Origin: Streptomyces sp. CB09001
GTDB taxonomy: Bacteria > Actinomycetota > Actinomycetes > Streptomycetales > Streptomycetaceae
Direction of reading: 5' to 3'
Assembly: GCF_003369795.1 (NCBI RefSeq)
Contig: NZ_CP026730.1
Location: 2,046,001-2,110,000, forward strand
DNA: 64,000 nucleotides
The first letter of the stretch is position 1; each line of letters starts with the position of its first letter. Under the pieces are notes generated by a model. It searched no databases. It had not been told where the DNA came from and saw only the letters and a program-made list of their open reading frames with translations. Below, piece after piece: positions 42,715-49,758 of the stretch. The position numbers were made by a program, and so were the translations under genes.

Positions 42715-44583
42715 TTACTTCTTGCCCTTGCCCGACCCCGCGCTCTCGTCGCTGGACAGGACCGCGATGAAGGCCTCCTGCGGAACCTCCACCGAACCCA
42801 CCATCTTCATCCGCTTCTTGCCTTCCTTCTGCTTCTCCAGCAGCTTCCGCTTGCGGGAGATGTCACCGCCGTAGCACTTGGCGAGGACGTCCTTGCGGAT
42901 GGCGCGAATGGTCTCGCGGGCGATCACCCGGGAGCCGATGGCGGCCTGGATGGGCACCTCGAAGGCCTGGCGCGGGATGAGCTCGCGCAGCTTGGCGACG
43001 AGCCGCACGCCGTACGCGTACGCCGCGTCCTTGTGGGTGATCGCCGAGAAGGCGTCCACCTTGTCGCCGTGCAGCAGGATGTCGACCTTGACCAGGCTGG
43101 AGGTCTGCTCGCCGGTGGGCTCGTAGTCCAGTGAGGCGTATCCGCGCGTCTTCGACTTCAGCTGGTCGAAGAAGTCGAAGACGATCTCCGCGAGGGGCAG
43201 GGTGTATCGGATCTCCACCCGGTCCTCGGAGAGGTAGTCCATGCCGAGCAGGGTGCCGCGCCGGGTCTGGCACAGCTCCATGATCGAGCCGATGAACTCG
43301 GTCGGCGCCAGGATCGTGGCACGCACGACCGGCTCGTAGACCTCGTCGATCTTGCCTTCGGGGAACTCGCTCGGGTTCGTGACGGTGTGCTCGGTGCCGT
43401 CCTCCATGATCACGCGGTAGACCACGTTGGGCGCGGTGGCGATGAGGTCGAGGCCGAACTCGCGCTCCAGCCGCTCGCGGATCACGTCGAGGTGGAGCAG
43501 GCCGAGGAAGCCGACGCGGAAGCCGAAGCCGAGGGCGGCGGAGGTCTCCGGCTCGTAGACCAGGGCGGCGTCGTTGAGCTGGAGCTTGTCCAGCGCCTCG
43601 CGCAGCTCGGGGTAGTCGGAGCCGTCCAGCGGATACAGGCCGGAGAAGACCATGGGCCTGGGGTCCTTGTAGCCGCCGAGCGCGTCCTCGGCACCCTTGT
43701 GCTGGCTGGTGACGGTGTCGCCGACCTTGGACTGGCGGACGTCCTTCACACCGGTGATCAGGTAGCCCACCTCACCGACGCCGAGGCCGTCGGCGGCGAG
43801 CATCTCCGGCGAGTTGGTGCCGATCTCCAGCAGCTCGTGGGTGGCGCCGGTGGACATCATCCGGATCCGCTCGCGCTTGTTGAGCTGGCCGTCGATGACA
43901 CGGACGTACGTCACCACTCCGCGGTAGGAGTCGTAGACGGAGTCGAAGATCATCGCGCGGGCGGGGGCGTCCTTGACGCCGACCGGGGCCGGGACCTCGG
44001 CGACGACCTTGTCGAGCAGCACGTCGACGCCGAGGCCTGTCTTGGCGGAGACCTTGAGCACGTCGTCGGGGTCGCAGCCGACCAGGTTGGCCAGCTCCTC
44101 GGCGAACTTCTCGGGCTGCGCGGCCGGCAGGTCGATCTTGTTCAGGACGGGGATGATCGTGAGGTCGTTCTCCATCGCCAGGTACAGGTTGGCGAGGGTC
44201 TGGGCCTCGATGCCCTGGGCGGCGTCGACGAGGAGGATGGTGCCCTCGCACGCGGCCAGCGACCGCGACACCTCGTAGGTGAAGTCGACGTGACCCGGGG
44301 TGTCGATCATGTTGAGGATGTGCGTGGCGCCCTTGTCGTGGGTCGGGGCCCACGGCAACCGCACCGCCTGGGACTTGATCGTGATGCCGCGCTCGCGCTC
44401 GATGTCCATGCGGTCGAGGTACTGGGCGCGCATCTGCCGCTGCTCGACCACACCGGTCAGCTGGAGCATCCGGTCGGCGAGCGTGGACTTGCCGTGGTCG
44501 ATGTGCGCGATGATGCAGAAGTTGCGGATCAGCGCCGGGTCGGTACGGCTCGGCTCGGGCACATGGCTGGGGATCGCGGGCAC
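42715..44583 (-). CDS. lepA: Elongation factor 4 (LepA), ribosomal back-translocase
   Basis: 622 residues from the GTG at 44583 (AGGA seven bases upstream); the open frame further up is not conserved-looking. GTPase motifs: [10 protein letters not shown] (G1), DTPGHVDF (G3), PVLNKIDLP (G4). EF-G-like domains II and V and the LepA-specific C-terminal domain ([20 protein letters not shown]) follow. It binds ribosomes stalled in translocation. Divergent from rpsT. Confidence 0.97.
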   Translation of the reverse strand: MPAIPSHVPEPSRTDPALIRNFCIIAHIDHGKSTLADRMLQLTGVVEQRQMRAQYLDRMDIERERGITIKSQAVRLPWAPTHDKGATHILNMIDTPGHVDFTYEVSRSLAACEGTILLVDAAQGIEAQTLANLYLAMENDLTIIPVLNKIDLPAAQPEKFAEELANLVGCDPDDVLKVSAKTGLGVDVLLDKVVAEVPAPVGVKDAPARAMIFDSVYDSYRGVVTYVRVIDGQLNKRERIRMMSTGATHELLEIGTNSPEMLAADGLGVGEVGYLITGVKDVRQSKVGDTVTSQHKGAEDALGGYKDPRPMVFSGLYPLDGSDYPELREALDKLQLNDAALVYEPETSAALGFGFRVGFLGLLHLDVIRERLEREFGLDLIATAPNVVYRVIMEDGTEHTVTNPSEFPEGKIDEVYEPVVRATILAPTEFIGSIMELCQTRRGTLLGMDYLSEDRVEIRYTLPLAEIVFDFFDQLKSKTRGYASLDYEPTGEQTSSLVKVDILLHGDKVDAFSAITHKDAAYAYGVRLVAKLRELIPRQAFEVPIQAAIGSRVIARETIRAIRKDVLAKCYGGDISRKRKLLEKQKEGKKRMKMVGSVEVPQEAFIAVLSSDESAGSGKGKK

Positions 44584-44688
44584 GCAGGGTCCTGATTCTT
44601 GAGGCGTCCGCAGTGTCTGCGGTCTCGGGTCTCGGGTCGGATCGATACGTAGCCTCCATGGTCCCACGGGTGGGGAGCCGGTACGGGT

Positions 44689-44718
44689 TTGGGACCCTCC
44701 GCGACCCGCTGGTAGTGT
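44689..44718 (+). promoter_or_regulatory. Candidate rpsT promoter
   Basis: TTGGGA (44689-44694), 18 bp spacer, TAGTGT (44713-44718). It predicts a ~95 nt leader before rpsT, long enough for the kind of S20 autoregulation known elsewhere; no specific structure was identified. Confidence 0.5.
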
Positions 44719-44820
44719 GGGTGGCTGTGTCTCTTGCCCTCTCAGCGCGAGGCACTCCTTCAAGAAATCACCGGCACGGGACCCTCGCGGCCTCGTGCCT
44801 GAACCTGCAAAGGCTCATTC

Positions 44821-45087
44821 GTGGCGAACATCAAGTCCCAGATCAAGCGGAACAAGACCAACGAGAAGGCCCGGCTGCGCAACAAGTCGGTCAAGTCCTC
44901 TCTGAAGACCGCGATCCGCAAGGCCCGTGAGGCCGCTGCCGCGGGTGACGTCGAGAAGGCCACCGAGTACCAGCGCGTCGCTTCGCGCCAGCTCGACAAG
45001 GCCGTCTCCAAGGGCGTCATCCACAAGAACCAGGCCGCCAACAAGAAGTCGGCGCTGGCGCAGAAGGTCGGCGCTCTCAAGGGCTGA
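44821..45087 (+). CDS. rpsT: 30S ribosomal protein S20
   Basis: 88 residues, GTG start with AAAGG seven bases upstream. It begins [20 protein letters not shown] and continues [14 protein letters not shown], the standard basic helical bundle of S20 that binds the 5' domain of 16S rRNA. Divergent from lepA, a widespread arrangement. Unlike its neighbours it shows no unusual feature. Confidence 0.98.
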   Translation: MANIKSQIKRNKTNEKARLRNKSVKSSLKTAIRKAREAAAAGDVEKATEYQRVASRQLDKAVSKGVIHKNQAANKKSALAQKVGALKG

Positions 45088-45222
45088 ACCCCCTGTCTGG
45101 ATTTATCTGGTGTGACCGCCGGAAGGACCCAGAGCGGGCCCTCTCTCATCCGCTCCCGTCCGGCACCCAGGATCCGTGCGCGGCCTGCGTTCGCCACGCG
45201 GGCATGGATCCGCGAGCTTGAT

Positions 45223-45273
45223 CCGAAGGCCCCGGTGGCCGTCCTTCCCCAGGACGGACGCCGGGGCCTTCGG
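45223..45273. terminator. Bidirectional terminator between rpsT and holA
   Basis: A 13 bp perfect outer stem (45223-45235 with 45261-45273) plus an inner CGTCCT/AGGACG pair around a 5 nt loop. It lies between the convergent rpsT and holA. Confidence 0.75.
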
Positions 45274-45317
45274 CCCGTCCGGGGGTCGGACACCGCGGCC
45301 CTCCATCGGTCCCGGGT

Positions 45318-45485
45318 GCGAGGCCGGGCGAACGGGGCCGAGCGAGTAGGCCCACGAGAGCGAGGCCGGGCGAACGGGGCCGGGCGAGCGGGCCCACGAA
45401 AGCGAGGCCGGGCGAGCGGGGCCGGGCGGGCGGGCCCACGAGAGCGAGGCCGGGCGAACGGAACCGGGCGAGTAGGCCCACGAGT
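45318..45485. repeat. Four tandem 42 bp repeats
   Basis: Units start at 45318, 45360, 45402 and 45444 at exactly 42 bp steps. Each begins GCGAGGCCGGGCGA and ends with GGCCCACGA, with scattered substitutions. 42 is a multiple of three, so open frames run through them, but no start or neighbour supports a gene. They fill the holA side of the 413 bp rpsT-holA gap; the remainder holds the terminator. Confidence 0.9.
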
Positions 45486-45500
45486 GGCCGGACGGTGGGC

Positions 45501-46490
45501 CTACGACCGGCCCCGGGAACGCGCCGCCCGGGCGATGATCACCACGGCCTTCTCCAGGGCGTACTCGGGATCGTCCCCGGCGCCCTTCACGCCCGCGTCG
45601 GCCTCGGCCACCGCGCGCAGGGCCACGGAGACGCCGTCCGGGGTCCAGCCGCGCATCTGCTGCCGGACGCGGTCGATCTTCCAGGGCGGCATCCCCAGCT
45701 CGCGGGCGAGGTCGGCGGGGCGTCCGCCGCGGGCGGAGGACAGCTTGCCGATGGCCCGCACGCCCTGCGCGAGGGCACTGGTGATCAGCACCGGCGCCAC
45801 TCCCGTCGCCAGCGACCAGCGCAGCGCCTCCAGCGCCTCCACCGTGCGTCCCTCGACGGCGCGGTCGGCGACCGTGAAGCTGGAGGCCTCCGCCCGCCCG
45901 GTGTAGTACCGCCCGACGACCGCCTCGTCGATGGTCCCCTCGACGTCGGCGGTCAGCTGGGACACCGCCGAGGCCAGCTCCCTGAGGTCGCTGCCGATCG
46001 CGTCGACCAGGGCCTGGCAGGCCTCGGGCGTGGCCGACCGCCCGGCCGTGCGGAACTCCGCGCGCACGAAGGCCAGCCGGTCGGCGGGCTTCGTCATCTT
46101 CGGGCAGGCCACCTCGCGCGCCCCCGCCTTGCGGCCGGCGTCGAGCACGCCCTTGCCCTTGGCGCCGCCCGCGTGCAGCAGGACGAGGGTGATCTCCTCG
46201 GCGGGGGCGCCGAGGTAGGCCTTGACGTCCTTGACCGTGTCGGCGGACAGGTCCTGCGCATTGCGTACGACCACGACTTTGCGCTCGGCGAAGAGCGAGG
46301 GGCTGGTGAGCTCGGCGAGGGTGCCGGGCTGCAGCTGGTCGGGGGTGAGGTCGCGTACGTCCGTGTCGGCGTCGGCGGCCTTCGCGGCGGCCACCACCTC
46401 CTGCACGGCACGGTCGAGCAGGAGGTCCTCCTGGCCCACGGCAAGGGTCACCGGGGCGAGAGGGTCGTCGTTCGCAGTCTTCCTGGCCAT
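45501..46490 (-). CDS. holA: DNA polymerase III subunit delta
   Basis: 329 residues from the ATG at 46490 (an in-frame ATG at 46502 is the alternative). Signatures of the delta clamp-loader ring-opener: LAVGQEDLLLDRAVQEVV, VVVVRNAQDLSADTVK, ITLVLLHAGGAKGKGVLDA, and a C-terminal MPPWKIDRVRQQMRGW collar helix. It opens the beta clamp during loading. A GATGCT box 7 nt before the ATG suggests a leaderless mRNA. In many streptomycetes it follows comEC; here several genes lie between. Confidence 0.93.
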   Translation of the reverse strand: MARKTANDDPLAPVTLAVGQEDLLLDRAVQEVVAAAKAADADTDVRDLTPDQLQPGTLAELTSPSLFAERKVVVVRNAQDLSADTVKDVKAYLGAPAEEITLVLLHAGGAKGKGVLDAGRKAGAREVACPKMTKPADRLAFVRAEFRTAGRSATPEACQALVDAIGSDLRELASAVSQLTADVEGTIDEAVVGRYYTGRAEASSFTVADRAVEGRTVEALEALRWSLATGVAPVLITSALAQGVRAIGKLSSARGGRPADLARELGMPPWKIDRVRQQMRGWTPDGVSVALRAVAEADAGVKGAGDDPEYALEKAVVIIARAARSRGRS

Positions 46491-46551
46491 CGGGACAAGC
46501 ATCGCACGCACGACTGACAACGCCGGACCTGATGCTGGACGGGTACCTGGC

Positions 46552-46797
46552 CTACGGCTCCTCGCGCCAGCCCTCCCACTCCCCCGCGAACGCGTCCAGT
46601 TCACCGGGGTCCAGCAGCCCGCGTTCGTCCCGCAGGACGAGGAGCCACTGGGCGTCCTCCGCGTCGTCCTCGCCGGCCAGAGCGTCCCTCAGGATCCGCG
46701 GTTCCTCGTCGGTCCCGAACCGCTCCCCGAGTTCCTGGGCGGCCTCCTCCGCGGCGTCGCGGTCGGGCAGCACCAGTACATGTCTCACGTCGCTCAC
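46552..46797 (-). CDS. Small acidic protein of unknown function
   Basis: 81 residues, GTG at 46797, leaderless behind GACAAT. It starts SDVRHVLVLPDRDAAEEAAQ and has an acidic middle with QWLLVLRDERG. It looks like a compact alpha/beta protein, probably conserved among streptomycetes given its clean start and end. No function can be proposed. Confidence 0.75.
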   Translation of the reverse strand: MSDVRHVLVLPDRDAAEEAAQELGERFGTDEEPRILRDALAGEDDAEDAQWLLVLRDERGLLDPGELDAFAGEWEGWREEP

Positions 46798-46803
46798 GGT
46801 GCC

Positions 46804-46809
46804 ATTGTC
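46804..46809 (-). promoter_or_regulatory. Candidate -10 box of a leaderless promoter
   Basis: GACAAT, 6 nt before the GTG at 46797 on the minus strand. Confidence 0.4.
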
Positions 46810-46831
46810 GGTCAGCTCCGGTCGGCTCCGG

Positions 46832-47713
46832 TCAGCCCTTGGGCACGGTCTGCACGTCGAGGTCGATGCGGATGCTGGGGCCGACCACGGCGATGCCGCG
46901 GGCCAGCATCGTCTGCCAGCTCACCGTGAAGTCGTCGCGGTGCAGTTCGGTGGTGGCGCGGCAGGCGGCCCGCGTCTCGCCCTCCATGCCGTTGCCGAGT
47001 CCGAGGTACTCGGTGTCCAGGGTGACCGTGCGCGTCACACCGTGCAGGGACAGCGCCCCGGTGACGGCCCAGCGGTTGCCGCCGCGGTGCGTGAAGCGGT
47101 CGCTGTAGAACTCCAGGGTCGGGTAGCGCTGCACGTCCAGGAAGTCGGCCGACCGCAGGTGGTCGTCGCGCATCTTCACGTTGGTGTCGATGGACGCCGC
47201 GTCGATCACGACGTGCATCGCCGACTGCTCCATGTCCTCGGCGATCCGCACCGCGCCCGCGAAGGAGTTGAACCGGCCGTGGATCCGGGCCAGCCCGATG
47301 TGCCGCGCGGTGAACGCGATCGAGGAGTGCGCCGGCTCGATCTCCCAGTCACCCGGCGCGGGCAGCTCCGGCGGCTGGGCCACTTGCAGCGTCACGTCCC
47401 CGAGCGAGGCCAGCGTGTCCTCGACGACCGTCGCGGAGGCCCGGTACGGGGTGTAGCCCTCGGCGGACACGGCGAGCCGGTACTCCCCCGCGGGCACCGT
47501 CGCCACGAACGACCCGAAGGGGTCGGTACCGCCGCCGACCACCTTGCGCCCCATGGCGTCGCTGACCGTGAACTCCGCGTTCGGCACCGGATCGCTGACG
47601 GGGTCCAAAACGCGGCAGCTCAGCACCCCCGCGTCCGGCGGGGTGTGCACCGCCGCCAGGGGACCCGTCCGTTGCATCCGCTTCGTTCGGCTTCCCAGCA
47701 AGCGGCCGATCAT
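46832..47713 (-). CDS. YceI-family protein with N-terminal carboxypeptidase-regulatory-like domain
   Basis: 293 residues from the ATG at 47713 (GAGGG about 9 nt upstream). Residues ~35-115 resemble a carboxypeptidase-regulatory-like beta domain (GSFVATVPAGEYRLAVSAEGY). The rest is YceI, a lipocalin-like barrel (WEIEPAHSSIAFTARHIG, FLDVQRYPTLEFYSDRF, LSLHGVTRTVTLD) that binds polyisoprenoids. No signal peptide, so probably cytoplasmic despite its relatives being periplasmic. The 170 bp to the next gene contains nothing evident. Confidence 0.88.
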   Translation of the reverse strand: MIGRLLGSRTKRMQRTGPLAAVHTPPDAGVLSCRVLDPVSDPVPNAEFTVSDAMGRKVVGGGTDPFGSFVATVPAGEYRLAVSAEGYTPYRASATVVEDTLASLGDVTLQVAQPPELPAPGDWEIEPAHSSIAFTARHIGLARIHGRFNSFAGAVRIAEDMEQSAMHVVIDAASIDTNVKMRDDHLRSADFLDVQRYPTLEFYSDRFTHRGGNRWAVTGALSLHGVTRTVTLDTEYLGLGNGMEGETRAACRATTELHRDDFTVSWQTMLARGIAVVGPSIRIDLDVQTVPKG

Positions 47714-47883
47714 TTGCGACACCCTCTGCACGACATCGGAAAACTAGTTGACGGAGAAACATTCGATCACCGATGTGGCTTTCGAGGCAACACGGGACCA
47801 CATCACGGGAAACCGTCGTATGTGCTGGGAGTGGGCAGGAGTGGACCTGTGTGCTCCGGTTTCGCCGCACCGGGCGGGATTCC

Positions 47884-48705
47884 TCACAGCCGGGACACAG
47901 GCGGCACCGGTGGCACGGGAGGCAGCTCGTCGAGGCGGATGCCGAAGTGGTCACGGTAGGCCGCGAAGACCTCCTCGTCCGTCTTCAGCTCCTGCTCCTC
48001 CCGAACACCGTCGGCGGCCGTCGCCGTGAGCCGGCGTCCACTGAGCGTGATCCTGCCTCCGTCCTCCGCGAGCCGTGAGCAGACCGGTGACTGGAGGAAG
48101 TGCGACCGGGGTGAGGTGCTGTGCCACCAGGCGCCGGACACGAAGTCGTCGAGCACCCTGGGACGCGTTTCCACCCGGTAGACCAGCTTTCCGTCCCGCA
48201 GTACGTCGAGGTCGCCCCGCTCCCCGGCCGGGTCCGGCCCCGCCTCGACCACGCGGAACGTCCCCCCGGGATCCACCTGCCCACCCCGCTCCGCGAACGC
48301 CAGCGGACCGTGGCTGTGCGCCCCGAACCCGACGTCCGCCAGCCATTCGCCCCCGTCCGCCGTCCGCACCAGCAGAGCCATGTGGTCGTACGGGATCCCG
48401 AGCCGGCCCCCGTCGCCGTACACCCGCGCCGCCAGCAGCGTGACCTCGTACCCGAGGGCGGTGAGCAACGCCCCGAAGAGCCCGTTGAGCTCGTAACAGA
48501 ACCCGCCCCTTCCCGCACCCACGACCTTGTCCCACAGCCGCCGCTCCTCCAGCACGATCTCCTCGCCCAGATGGACGGAGAGGTTCTCGAAGGGCACCGT
48601 TCGAAGGTGCCGCAGGTGCAGCGATCGCAGGGAGTCCGGGGTGGGCACCTCGGGGCGCTCGGCTCCCAGACGGCGGAGGTAGGCGTCGACCTGAACTGAA
48701 TCCAT
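47884..48705 (-). CDS. Arylamine N-acetyltransferase
   Basis: 273 residues. The Cys-His-Asp triad is in RGGFCYELNGLF (C69), PYDHMALLV (H107 region) and WLADVGFG (D122 region). NAT transfers acetyl (or other acyl) from CoA to arylamines and hydrazines; some actinobacterial members act as amide synthases in ansamycin pathways, but no such cluster is near. The C-terminus ends in a Pro/Val repeat. Start at 48705. Confidence 0.95.
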   Translation of the reverse strand: MDSVQVDAYLRRLGAERPEVPTPDSLRSLHLRHLRTVPFENLSVHLGEEIVLEERRLWDKVVGAGRGGFCYELNGLFGALLTALGYEVTLLAARVYGDGGRLGIPYDHMALLVRTADGGEWLADVGFGAHSHGPLAFAERGGQVDPGGTFRVVEAGPDPAGERGDLDVLRDGKLVYRVETRPRVLDDFVSGAWWHSTSPRSHFLQSPVCSRLAEDGGRITLSGRRLTATAADGVREEQELKTDEEVFAAYRDHFGIRLDELPPVPPVPPVSRL

Positions 48706-48746
48706 GACTCAGTCTCTGGTCACTCGGAACTACGATGCGCGGCTGG

Positions 48747-48803
48747 CCGGGTGGCCGTAGGTGTTGTCCTCACCGCAGCCGATGAGCGTCAGTCGTGGGG
48801 GGA
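48747..48803. repeat. 57 bp imperfect repeat of comEC, outer copy
   Basis: 52 of 57 bases match 49867-49923 inside comEC. On the minus strand it still encodes CGEDNTYGHPA. It overlaps the 3' end of the DUF397 gene. Confidence 0.85.
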
Positions 48804-49072
48804 CGGCCCGTTGGGTGCGCGGGCGGGCGGTCAGCCCAGAGCGCCAGGCTCCGGTTTCGGGCCCACTCGATGGCGAACGCGTCGAGCTCCGCGCCGGTCA
48901 TGCGCAGCTCGTGGCCGCGGCCCTCGCTCTTGGAGTCACCGACGGCGAACGCGTCCACGGCAGCCACGAGGGGGACGGTGGTCAGGCACGTCTCGTTGTC
49001 GCCTCCGAGGTTGCCGCCACACCATTTCTTGGCGGGCGTGTCGGCTGCCGACAACTCGTACAGGTTCTGCAT
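48770..49072 (-). CDS. DUF397 domain small protein
   Basis: 100 residues from the ATG at 49072 (GGAGG about 7 nt upstream). Core: KKWCGGNLGGDNETCLTTVP then VGDSKSEGRGHELRMTGAEL, the DUF397 pattern. Such genes normally sit next to an XRE (BldB/WhiJ-type) regulator, which is missing here. The 3' end runs into the duplicated comEC fragment, giving a tail (PPTTDAHRLR) not expected for the family. Confidence 0.8.
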   Translation of the reverse strand: MQNLYELSAADTPAKKWCGGNLGGDNETCLTTVPLVAAVDAFAVGDSKSEGRGHELRMTGAELDAFAIEWARNRSLALWADRPPAHPTGRPPTTDAHRLR

Positions 49073-49250
49073 CTCTTGCCTCCAGAGGGTTGGTTCGTCG
49101 TACTTCGGAGAGGCGGTCTCCGGCCGTCTTGCCCGACCAGGAGAGCCCTGGTCAGGTCGTGCGGGCCCATCCCGCCGGAAGCTCGCGGTCCTCCGACGGG
49201 ACGGGCGTTCCGGGGCGCGACCCTGACCCTGCGGTCGCCATGGGGGTGCG

Positions 49251-49337
49251 TCAGCTCGGTGTTCGCGCCAGCACCAGGGCGAGGACCGGGACCGAGACGG
49301 CCGCCACGTACGCAAGCAGTCCGATGAGCGCCTTCAC
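49251..49337 (-). CDS. 28-residue single-helix membrane peptide
   Basis: The GTG at 49337 overlaps the stop of the upstream gene (GTGA), so translation is coupled. Sequence MKALIGLLAYVAAVSVPVLA plus a short tail is one hydrophobic helix. It could be a real small protein or simply a coupled remnant; no function. Confidence 0.5.
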   Translation of the reverse strand: MKALIGLLAYVAAVSVPVLALVLARTPS

Positions 49338-49540
49338 GACCGCATCGCCTGCACCAGCAGGACCCGGGCCAGGATGCGGACGGCGGCCGAGTCCGGCTCC
49401 ACCAGGTCGGCGTGCGCGCGGTGCGCCCAGATGTTCCAGCCGGGCCCGGAGTTTGCGCCCTCGTGGGCGACCAGGACGGCGTCGTCGGGGTCGGGGATCG
49501 GTTCGTCGCAGTACCGGCACACGTGCCATCGGGCGGTCAC
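49334..49540 (-). CDS. Small zinc-ribbon-like protein
   Basis: 68 residues from the GTG at 49540, coupled to the preceding fragment (GTGA overlap). WHVCRYCDEPIPDPDDAVLV has a CxxC knuckle, then WNIWAHRAHADLV. This type is common in streptomycete regulatory/accessory clusters with DUF397 and XRE genes; function unknown. Confidence 0.65.
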   Translation of the reverse strand: MTARWHVCRYCDEPIPDPDDAVLVAHEGANSGPGWNIWAHRAHADLVEPDSAAVRILARVLLVQAMRS

Positions 49541-49758
49541 CGGTGCTCACCGCCCACCGTCTGGTAGTGGTCGCACAGGGCATTCACGGTCCTGGCGAGG
49601 CGCTGTGCGTGCCTGATGCCGACAGGCAGAGTGCGGCCGGGCTCGAGACGCAGCCGCATGCGGGCCTCTCCGATACAGGCGAGCGCGCAGACGCGCGGCA
49701 CGTCGTCCTCGGGCCAGGTGAGGGCCTCGGCAAGCCCGACCAGCCCGCTCTCAGCTAC
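49537..49758 (-). pseudogene. 5'-truncated small accessory gene
   Basis: 74 codons read cleanly (GLVGLAEALTWPEDDVPRVC, later GIRHAQRLARTVNALCDHY), but the frame has no start and runs straight into the comEC stop region at 49751. An internal ATG at 49659 could still give a 40-residue protein. It is coupled downstream to the gene at 49540. The abrupt 5' loss at the comEC end marks a recombination joint. Confidence 0.6.

Noticed and set aside
45318..45485. CRISPR-like array
   Set aside because: Units are contiguous, with no spacers and no cas genes nearby.
45112..45906. Open frames through the 42 bp repeats giving a repetitive Arg/Gly/Pro peptide
   Set aside because: Period is a multiple of three, so frames stay open by chance; no ribosome site, and it runs into holA antisense.
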